This document shows, in pieces, positions 1 to 3,747 of a stretch of DNA of 6,076 nucleotides; the stretch's first letter is position 1; each line of letters begins with the position of its first letter. This DNA comes from Proteiniphilum sp. (GTDB lineage: Bacteria > Bacteroidota > Bacteroidia > Bacteroidales > Dysgonomonadaceae): assembly GCA_031255275.1 (NCBI GenBank), contig JAIRSV010000061.1, forward strand, positions 1 through 6,076, read 5' to 3'. Position numbers and translations under genes: made by a program. The notes under the pieces were generated by a model that saw only the letters and a program-made list of their open reading frames with translations, was not told where the DNA came from and did no database searches.

Positions 1-1
1 T

Positions 2-82
2 GTGAATATCAGGCAGATAATCGCCATTTCGCAGAGCGATTATGACCTGGAATTTGTATGGGATTTAGTTCTTTCCGAATAA
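2..82 (+). CDS. Possible 3' end of a plus-strand gene entering from the left edge (very tentative)
   Basis: One plus-strand frame is open from the window edge to a TAA at 80-82. It gives about 26 residues ending in SDYDLEFVWDLVLSE, a composition that looks like an ordinary soluble protein C-terminus. It would be convergent with the TPR regulator gene and overlap its last 18 bases. The fragment is too short to assign to a family. The competing reading is a minus-strand gene starting at the ATG at 25-27 (MAIICLIFT, resembling the start of a signal peptide) and running off the left edge. Only one of the two is likely to be real, and the window cannot decide. Confidence 0.25.
   Translation: MNIRQIIAISQSDYDLEFVWDLVLSE
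17..43. repeat. Perfect 8-bp inverted repeat downstream of the TPR gene
   Basis: ATAATCGC at 17-24 pairs exactly with GCGATTAT at 36-43 across an 11-nt loop. It lies 21 bases past the stop codon of the minus-strand TPR gene, where a terminator would be expected. No T-run follows on the minus strand, so it is not a canonical intrinsic terminator. It may instead be chance or part of a neighbouring gene. Confidence 0.3.
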
Positions 83-1822
83 TTTCAGTAACTGTTCCCG
101 CACATATTCGTCCGTGACGTGCCTTATGATCTTCTTTTTGAGGTAACTTTTTTTCGATTTCAGGTTTTTCGTGGAGGTAGAGAGTATGGCCGCAATCTCT
201 TCGTTATCGATCTTCTTTGCCAGCAGGGAAAGCAACACCTGGTCGCTCTCGTTCAACTTATCGCAGGATTCGCTCATGGCAAGCAATTCCTTTATCTCAT
301 CACTGATCAGTATTTCTTTTGCCAACTCGTTGAAGTTGCGCCGCCCCTCTTTCAGGGTAGAATCAAATTCTTCGGCCAGATCCGCATCTCTCTTATAAAT
401 TTTGCTCACCAGCTCCTTGATTCTATTCAGCAATGAGTTGTATTTCTGCAGGAAGGTAACATATAGCGAGTTGTCTTTCCGCCGACGGCTCTGCTCCCTG
501 TGCAGAGCTTCCTCCACCTGCAGAACTTCCTCCCTGTGCAAAGCTTCCTCCATCTGCCGAACTTCCTCCCAGCACATAACTTCCTCCTTCTGTCGCAGCA
601 TCTCCCGGGTCTTCTTCTGCAACTGTTTTTTGTGGAGCGTCCTGACAATATGAAAGATTAGCAGCAGCAACAGAACAATCCCTTCGACCGGCACCCGGGT
701 CTTGCTTTTGGATTTCACCTGTTCGTAGCGCCTGTCCATCTCGCGAATGTTGGTGTTGAGAAGATCCTCCATCGATTGCTCCTGGAAAAAAATCGCCTGT
801 TCGCGATAGGCGTCCGCCTGACGGAAATCGTTTTTCTTTTTGGCAATATTGGCGGCATGGTCATACAGCAGATACTTCTGCCTGAAGAGAGTATCTTCCG
901 CACAGGCAATGGACTTCCGGATATAATAATCGGCGCTGTCGAGCTGATTCTGACTTTCGTACATATCCGAAAGGGTATAATTCATCCTGAATTCCTCGCC
1001 CTTTATCCGCAGGGAGGGATATAAGCGCTGCTTTTCCTTTTCCTTTTCGGCCATCATTTCGTCATTTTGCATCAAAAGGGCATAAGCCGACTCTGCACTT
1101 AACAGATAATATTCCCTTTCGACGCTGTCGTCAAGATACCGTCGGGACGATTCCAGCCAATCCTTACATTCCTGCTGATTCTCCTCCGAAAAGACCAGCG
1201 ACAGGTTCCAGTACAGCGCGAGGGAGGCGTCAAAAATATGGGCACTGTCATTTTCTGCTCGGGCAACCGTCAGCGCCTCCTGAAAATACGTTTTGGCCAC
1301 CTCTCTGTTCAAGTGCATCTCATACATCTCACCGATGAAATAGTTGGCGAAGTAGTCCGAAACCGGGTCGAAATTCTTCCGTCCGTCGAGGAATCGGATG
1401 GCCTCCATCAGCGGCATGTAGGCCGAACTGTCGACAATTCCCATGCGCAACCGCACGATGCCCTGATAGGTGAGGGCGCGTATATGCAGTTTGCTACCAG
1501 GGTCATGACAGGAATAATAAAGCGTCACCTCGTTAATCAACGAGTCAGAGGAGACATCCGAAAAAGTTCTGTCATCGGCAATAGTCCTCACCAGACCGTA
1601 AAGAGCACGGTTTTCGGCCGAGATATTCTCGACGGGACCGAGAGTCTTCAAACTGTCGCGAATGGCCTCCGGCTGCTCCATCACGACCTCAAACCAGTGC
1701 CTGAGAGGGTCTTGGTCACACGAATCGCCCCCTTCGGAGGAGAATAAGACGGTGAGTGGAACACTCAGGCAAATAATAAGAATATCAATCAATTTTCTAT
1801 TCATAGTAACGAGACTATTCAT
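65..1822 (-). CDS. Membrane-spanning TPR regulator with C-terminal LuxR-like helix-turn-helix
   Basis: The 585-residue product has five recognisable parts. Residues 7-28 form an N-terminal signal peptide or membrane anchor (basic NRK followed by a hydrophobic run). Residues 40-350 are helical, TPR-like repeats, for example around 155-190 and 280-345. Residues 380-395 form one transmembrane segment (VEGIVLLLLLIFHIV). Residues 396-450 are a highly charged coiled coil. Residues 523-566 resemble a LuxR-type helix-turn-helix (SDQVLLSLLAKKIDNEEIAA, then a Lys-rich recognition helix). The implied topology is TPR outside the cytoplasm and DNA-binding end inside. Similar one-component proteins are common in Bacteroidota, but signal and target genes are unknown here. 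No lipobox is evident. Met7 (codon at 1802-1804) is a strong alternative start: the predicted -7 box at 1830-1837 would place transcription initiation almost on Met1, and the sequence from Met7 begins like a normal signal peptide. The gene is transcribed away from the his operon and is not obviously linked to it. Confidence 0.85.
   Translation of the reverse strand: MNSLVTMNRKLIDILIICLSVPLTVLFSSEGGDSCDQDPLRHWFEVVMEQPEAIRDSLKTLGPVENISAENRALYGLVRTIADDRTFSDVSSDSLINEVTLYYSCHDPGSKLHIRALTYQGIVRLRMGIVDSSAYMPLMEAIRFLDGRKNFDPVSDYFANYFIGEMYEMHLNREVAKTYFQEALTVARAENDSAHIFDASLALYWNLSLVFSEENQQECKDWLESSRRYLDDSVEREYYLLSAESAYALLMQNDEMMAEKEKEKQRLYPSLRIKGEEFRMNYTLSDMYESQNQLDSADYYIRKSIACAEDTLFRQKYLLYDHAANIAKKKNDFRQADAYREQAIFFQEQSMEDLLNTNIREMDRRYEQVKSKSKTRVPVEGIVLLLLLIFHIVRTLHKKQLQKKTREMLRQKEEVMCWEEVRQMEEALHREEVLQVEEALHREQSRRRKDNSLYVTFLQKYNSLLNRIKELVSKIYKRDADLAEEFDSTLKEGRRNFNELAKEILISDEIKELLAMSESCDKLNESDQVLLSLLAKKIDNEEIAAILSTSTKNLKSKKSYLKKKIIRHVTDEYVREQLLKLFGKN
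497..568 (-). repeat. Two in-frame 36-bp tandem repeats in the coiled coil of the TPR regulator
   Basis: Bases 497-532 and 533-568 match at 33 of 36 positions. On the minus strand they encode EEVRQMEEALHR (residues 419-430) and EEVLQVEEALHR (431-442). A weaker third relative lies just N-terminal (EEVMCW). Each unit is 12 codons, so gain or loss of a copy keeps the frame and only lengthens or shortens the coiled coil between the membrane segment and the DNA-binding end. Confidence 0.85.
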
Positions 1823-1829
1823 TTCGCTG

Positions 1830-1861
1830 CAAAAATAGTGAATAGCTGTAAAAGAATCAAG
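1830..1861 (-). promoter_or_regulatory. Bacteroidota-type promoter of the TPR regulator
   Basis: Read on the minus strand, TATTTTTG (1837-1830) fits the TAnnTTTG -7 consensus of the Bacteroidota primary sigma factor. CTTG (1861-1858), 20 bases upstream, is a three-of-four match to the TTTG -33 box. Initiation would fall near 1822-1824, on top of the first ATG, which favours translation from Met7 at 1804. Confidence 0.5.
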
Positions 1862-1979
1862 ATTTTCGTAATCAATTTATCCGAACCCTGTCTGTTCTGA
1901 GATTCATAGTATTTTCCATACGGCAGGTCGTTCAAGAGGGATTTTTCGCTCAATTTCCAGCGTCCGGATAACCGAAGAA
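1862..1979. other. Intergenic stretch with no recognisable feature
   Basis: Between the TPR gene promoter and the first octanucleotide unit I see no open frame with coding character, no RNA gene and no strong hairpin. Part of it could hold operator sites for the divergent genes, but nothing specific is visible. Confidence 0.5.
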
Positions 1980-2027
1980 ATGTGTCAATGTGTTAATGCA
2001 AATATGTGATCATGTGTTAATGTGGTA
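1980..2027 (+). repeat. Six tandem 8-bp units, ATGTGNNA type
   Basis: The 48 bases divide exactly into ATGTGTCA, ATGTGTTA, ATGCAAAT, ATGTGATC, ATGTGTTA and ATGTGGTA. Five of the six begin ATGTG, and the third is degenerate. The last two units run into the inverted-repeat arm that starts at 2012. The same unit recurs in opposite orientation at 2602-2625. Confidence 0.85.
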
Positions 2028-2059
2028 TAGGGTATATACTGCTCGGGGAACGCCCGAGC
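2012..2059 (+). repeat. Left arm of 48-bp imperfect inverted repeat
   Basis: Pairs with 2570-2617 at 45 of 48 positions; mismatches are at 2017, 2023 and 2055. The core 2024-2052 is a perfect 29-bp match to the complement of 2577-2605. Weaker complementarity continues outward to 2003 (partner 2626). The inner end also folds on itself: GCTCGGG (2041-2047) pairs with CCCGAGC (2053-2059) around a 5-nt loop. Confidence 0.9.
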
Positions 2060-2108
2060 TGGTTGTTTTAGGTGCTCTTCTTCACTTCTCCACATAGCCA
2101 TAACCAAT

Positions 2109-2123
2109 GCGCCGGAACGGCGC
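2109..2123. repeat. Small perfect hairpin GCGCCG-GAA-CGGCGC
   Basis: A 6-bp GC-only stem with a 3-base GAA spacer. It is the first of the series of stems inside the element. Confidence 0.6.
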
Positions 2124-2162
2124 CCCCTCCGACATCGGCCGAAGCGCCAAAAAATCAGAGCA

Positions 2163-2227
2163 GCCGGCGTAAAAAAATCCTCGCTGTCTGAGCGCCATCG
2201 GCGCGAGTTATGAGGATTTTAGCCGGC
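2163..2227. repeat. 65-bp nested inverted repeat
   Basis: Three nested pairs share one axis: GCCGGC (2163-2168) with GCCGGC (2222-2227), AAAATCCTC (2174-2182) with GAGGATTTT (2212-2220), and GCGCC (2192-2196) with GGCGC (2200-2204) around a 3-nt loop. Read as RNA, it could form one long interrupted hairpin on either strand. An A-run lies inside the left arm and a T-run inside the right arm, but no T-run directly follows the structure, so it is not a simple terminator. Confidence 0.75.
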
Positions 2228-2260
2228 AAACGCCCAATTTTTTTGAGCGATACGGACGCA

Positions 2261-2304
2261 GTCTTGACTTTTTTTGCCGACTTTTTTGTGTCAAGACAAA
2301 AAAG
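2261..2304. repeat. Overlapping inverted repeats with alternative pairings
   Basis: GTCTTGAC (2261-2268) pairs with GTCAAGAC (2290-2297). The second arm lies partly inside another hairpin, CTTTTTTGT (2281-2289) with ACAAAAAAG (2296-2304). The two structures share bases 2296-2297 and the loop, so they exclude each other. Confidence 0.65.
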
Positions 2305-2316
2305 CCGGTGGGGTCA

Positions 2317-2333
2317 CAGGGGCAACGCCCCTG
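2317..2333. repeat. Perfect 7-bp GC hairpin with AAC loop
   Basis: CAGGGGC (2317-2323) pairs with GCCCCTG (2327-2333) around AAC. Confidence 0.7.
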
Positions 2334-2335
2334 CC

Positions 2336-2366
2336 GTGGGGGGTCGCGCCCAAACACACCCCCCAC
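2336..2366. repeat. 9-bp G-tract/C-tract inverted repeat
   Basis: GTGGGGGGT (2336-2344) is the exact complement of ACCCCCCAC (2358-2366). A further C-run to 2370 and a G-run around 2379-2384 offer a competing stem, with CCCAC at 2362-2366 opposite GTGGG at 2386-2390. The block is strongly strand-asymmetric in G and C tracts. Confidence 0.65.
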
Positions 2367-2444
2367 CCCCGCTCGAGAGGGGGGCGTGGGCGATCGCGCG
2401 CCCGGGACGGATTTTTTTGCTAATTGTCTGAACTGTGATTCTTC

Positions 2445-2471
2445 TGATTTACGTGATTTACATGATTATAC
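2445..2471 (+). repeat. Three tandem 9-bp units, TGATTTAC-like
   Basis: TGATTTACG, TGATTTACA and TGATTATAC follow one another, with a looser TGATT just upstream at about 2436-2440. The last unit is diverged. Confidence 0.7.
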
Positions 2472-2472
2472 A

Positions 2473-2485
2473 GTCGCTACGCGAC
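2473..2485. repeat. Small hairpin GTCGC-TAC-GCGAC
   Basis: A perfect 5-bp stem with a 3-nt loop between the 9-bp repeats and the large palindrome. Confidence 0.5.
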
Positions 2486-2504
2486 GGCTTTATATATAAT
2501 GTAC

Positions 2505-2524
2505 GGGCAAGGCATGCCTTGCCC
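2505..2524. repeat. Perfect 20-bp palindrome
   Basis: GGGCAAGGCA is followed immediately by its exact reverse complement, ending at 2524. It is followed by TGTTTTCTTT, so as plus-strand RNA it could act as a weak terminator; as DNA it could be a dimeric protein-binding site. No gene ends nearby on the plus strand, so a terminator role has no obvious client. Confidence 0.7.
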
Positions 2525-2544
2525 TGTTTTCTTTATCGCTCGTC

Positions 2545-2564
2545 GGGGCGGGTGCTCCCGCCCC
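2545..2564. repeat. Perfect 8-bp GC hairpin
   Basis: GGGGCGGG (2545-2552) pairs with CCCGCCCC (2557-2564) around TGCT. It lies just inside the right inverted-repeat arm; no equivalent stem is visible just inside the left arm. Confidence 0.7.
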
Positions 2565-2569
2565 TTGCC

Positions 2570-2617
2570 GCTCCGGCGTTCCCCGAGCAGTATATACCCT
2601 ATACCTCATTATCACAT
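2570..2617 (-). repeat. Right arm of 48-bp imperfect inverted repeat
   Basis: Partner of 2012-2059. Here the inner self-hairpin is imperfect, with GCTCCGG (2570-2576) opposite CCCGAGC (2582-2588), because the change opposite 2055 breaks one pair. Confidence 0.9.
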
Positions 2618-2625
2618 TGGCACAT
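2602..2625 (-). repeat. Three tandem 8-bp units, inverted copy of the left-end repeat
   Basis: On the minus strand these bases read ATGTGCCA (2625-2618), ATGTGATA (2617-2610) and ATGAGGTA (2609-2602). They are the same ATGTGNNA type as the six units at 1980-2027, in opposite orientation. Confidence 0.8.
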
Positions 2626-2645
2626 AAAAAATGCTCATTTTACAA

Positions 2646-2673
2646 TTTGTCTCAAATAAATCCATTATCTTTG
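2646..2673 (+). promoter_or_regulatory. Promoter of the his operon (Bacteroidota type)
   Basis: TATCTTTG at 2666-2673 is an exact TAnnTTTG -7 box, and TTTG at 2646-2649 matches the -33 box. The 16-base spacing is a little short of the usual roughly 19-20. Initiation is expected near 2679-2682, giving a short A-rich 5' leader of about 12-15 nt before the leader-peptide ATG. The promoter starts about 20 bases after the last octanucleotide unit of the upstream element. Confidence 0.65.
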
Positions 2674-2693
2674 CCCTGTCAAAAACAGTAAAA

Positions 2694-2750
2694 ATGAAAG
2701 CAAACCAGTTCTATCATCATCATCTTCACACTTGTCCGCAGACGAGGTGA
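2694..2750 (+). CDS. hisL: Histidine leader peptide (18 aa)
   Basis: The reading frame MKANQFYHHHLHTCPQTR, ending at TGA 2748-2750, has His codons at positions 8, 9, 10 and 12. Its role would be to report histidyl-tRNA charging: a ribosome short of charged tRNA-His stalls in the His run and alters folding of the RNA downstream. It is preceded by A-rich sequence (AAAAACAGTAAAA), typical of Bacteroidota initiation regions, and lies between a -7 box and an intrinsic terminator in front of hisG. The last codons and the stop lie inside the segment that builds the antiterminator, exactly where a ribosome reaching the stop would block it. The peptide itself probably has no function. It is analogous to enterobacterial HisL but not obviously alike outside the His run. 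Confidence rests on coding plus matching RNA structures. Confidence 0.88.
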   Translation: MKANQFYHHHLHTCPQTR

Positions 2751-2752
2751 GG
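2724..2752 (+). promoter_or_regulatory. Attenuator segment 1:2 hairpin (protector)
   Basis: CTTCAC (2724-2729) pairs with GTGAGG (2747-2752), and CTTGTC (2731-2736) pairs with GACGAG (2741-2746). This gives 12 pairs (two of them G-U) interrupted only by a bulged A at 2730, with a CGCA loop. The 5' arm overlaps the Leu11 and His12 codons, so a ribosome stalled on the His run would open it. When formed, it hides the bases needed for the antiterminator. Confidence 0.75.
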
Positions 2753-2799
2753 CCGGTATGAACAAACTGATCAGGAACATATACGCATAAACCCGTCTG
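2739..2799 (+). promoter_or_regulatory. Attenuator segment 2:3 hairpin (antiterminator)
   Basis: CAGACG (2739-2744) pairs with CGTCTG (2794-2799). After a bulged A at 2745, GGT (2746-2748) pairs with ACC (2791-2793). TATG (2757-2760) with CATA (2786-2789) can extend the stem. Segment 2 nearly repeats the terminator 3' arm (CAGACGAGGT against CAGACGGGTT at 2808-2817), so both compete for the same partner. Confidence 0.75.
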
Positions 2800-2821
2800 A
2801 ATGAACCCAGACGGGTTTTTT
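2789..2821 (+). terminator. Intrinsic terminator of the his attenuator (segment 3:4)
   Basis: AACCCGTCTG (2790-2799) pairs perfectly with CAGACGGGTT (2808-2817) around an 8-nt loop; A2789-T2818 can add an eleventh pair. The stem runs into six T (2816-2821). It lies between the leader peptide stop and the hisG start, so it would end transcription before the structural genes when histidyl-tRNA is plentiful. Confidence 0.92.
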
Positions 2822-2864
2822 ATTTCAGGACGTGGCCTTATTCTTGAACAACGGAGATTACTCA

Positions 2865-3722
2865 ATGGAAAAAATTAAAATTGCTATTCAAAAAAGCGGA
2901 CGGTTAAGCGAAAAATCCCTCGACTTGCTCTCGGAGTGCGGTATCAACGTGTCCAACGGCAATCGCAGACTGAAAACCGAGGCGCGTAACTTCCCCCTGG
3001 AAATTCTCTTTCTGCGCGACGATGACATTCCGCAGTACGTGGAACAGGGTGTGGCCGACATCGGCATCCTGGGACAGAACGAGATGTGGGAGAAGGAAAA
3101 GGATGTGACGGAGATCGAACGGCTGGGCTTCGGAAGCTGTCGCCTGTCGCTCGCCATCCCGAAGGACGAGGTGTACACGGGACTTGCCTACTTCGGCGGC
3201 AAAAGGATCGCGACAAGCTATCCCCGTATCCTGAAGAAATTCTTCCGGGAGAAGGAGATCGACGTGAAGATCGAAGAACTGGGCGGCAGCGTGGAGATTG
3301 CTACCGGAATCGGTCTGGCCGACGCCATTTTCGACATCGTGAGCACGGGCAGTACGCTCATCATGAACGGTCTGAAGGAGGCGGAAGCCATCGTCAAAAG
3401 CGAGGCGACGCTCATCGGTAACAAAAACCTCTCTGCCGCCAAAACCGAACTGCTCGAACGGCTGCTATTCCGCATAAAGGCTTACAAGAACGGTCGCGGC
3501 AAAAAATACGTGCTGCTCAACGCGCCCAACGAAGTGATCCCCGACATCGTGCGACTGTTGCCGGGAATGCGGTCGCCCAGCATCCTCCCGCTGGCCGACG
3601 GGAGATGGAGCAGTATCCACTCCGTCATCAACGGCGACGATTTCTGGGAGATCATCGACGAACTGAAACATGCCGGCGCCGAAGGAATCCTTGTCATTCC
3701 CATCGAGAAGATGATACTGTGA
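2865..3722 (+). CDS. hisG: ATP phosphoribosyltransferase, long form
   Basis: Catalyses the first, committed step of histidine synthesis: ATP plus PRPP gives phosphoribosyl-ATP. The 285-residue product starts IKIAIQKSGRLSEKS, the usual HisG N-terminus. The PRPP-binding loop is at about 153-165 (DAIFDIVSTGSTL). Residues from about 210 to the end form the ACT-like regulatory domain of the long form, which binds histidine and allows feedback inhibition without a HisZ partner. The ATG at 2865 is preceded by GGAG (2853-2856), an unusually good Shine-Dalgarno match for this phylum. The in-frame GTG at 2832 is rejected because the added residues precede the conserved start and lie just past the terminator. 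First structural gene of the operon, 25 bp before hisD. Control is likely at two levels: attenuation of the mRNA and histidine binding to the enzyme. Confidence 0.97.
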   Translation: MEKIKIAIQKSGRLSEKSLDLLSECGINVSNGNRRLKTEARNFPLEILFLRDDDIPQYVEQGVADIGILGQNEMWEKEKDVTEIERLGFGSCRLSLAIPKDEVYTGLAYFGGKRIATSYPRILKKFFREKEIDVKIEELGGSVEIATGIGLADAIFDIVSTGSTLIMNGLKEAEAIVKSEATLIGNKNLSAAKTELLERLLFRIKAYKNGRGKKYVLLNAPNEVIPDIVRLLPGMRSPSILPLADGRWSSIHSVINGDDFWEIIDELKHAGAEGILVIPIEKMIL

Positions 3723-3747
3723 GTAATGTGACAAGAAGAATAATGAT

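Larger units (their letters stand above)
2012..2617. mobile_element. Candidate non-coding, MITE-like or intergenic repeat element
   Basis: About 606 bp bounded by the 48-bp inverted repeat, with octanucleotide tandem units at both ends. No credible gene lies inside: open frames of 60-75 codons read through hairpins and homopolymer runs and show no protein-like composition. The interior is rich in GC stems, including 2109-2123, 2163-2227, 2261-2297, 2317-2333, 2336-2366, 2505-2524 and 2545-2564. This resembles a non-autonomous element, or an assembly of several smaller intergenic repeats. No transposase and no clear target-site duplication are visible, so mobility is inferred from architecture only. 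Confidence 0.45.

Noticed and set aside
1238..1747. 169-codon plus-strand frame opposite the TPR regulator
   Set aside because: It overlaps the signal peptide and TPR coding region of the real gene and has no ribosome-binding site, promoter or domain.
2163..2227. Intrinsic terminator or tRNA-like fold
   Set aside because: No T-run follows the stem on either strand, and the arm lengths and loops do not fit a tRNA.
2210..2499. Short plus-strand frames inside the hairpin-rich block
   Set aside because: They run through inverted repeats and G/C or T homopolymers, start without a ribosome-binding site, and give low-complexity translations rich in Pro, Gly and Arg.
2012..2617. Complete insertion sequence
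   Set aside because: The interior has no transposase frame or fragment and no clear target-site duplication; only a non-autonomous element remains possible.
1980..2625. CRISPR-like array from the 8-bp repeats
   Set aside because: Units are contiguous with no spacers and far too short; there is no cas gene.
2832..2864. GTG-initiated N-terminal extension of hisG (11 extra codons)
   Set aside because: It begins 11 bases after the terminator T-run, adds residues before the conserved HisG start, and the ATG at 2865 has a good ribosome-binding site.
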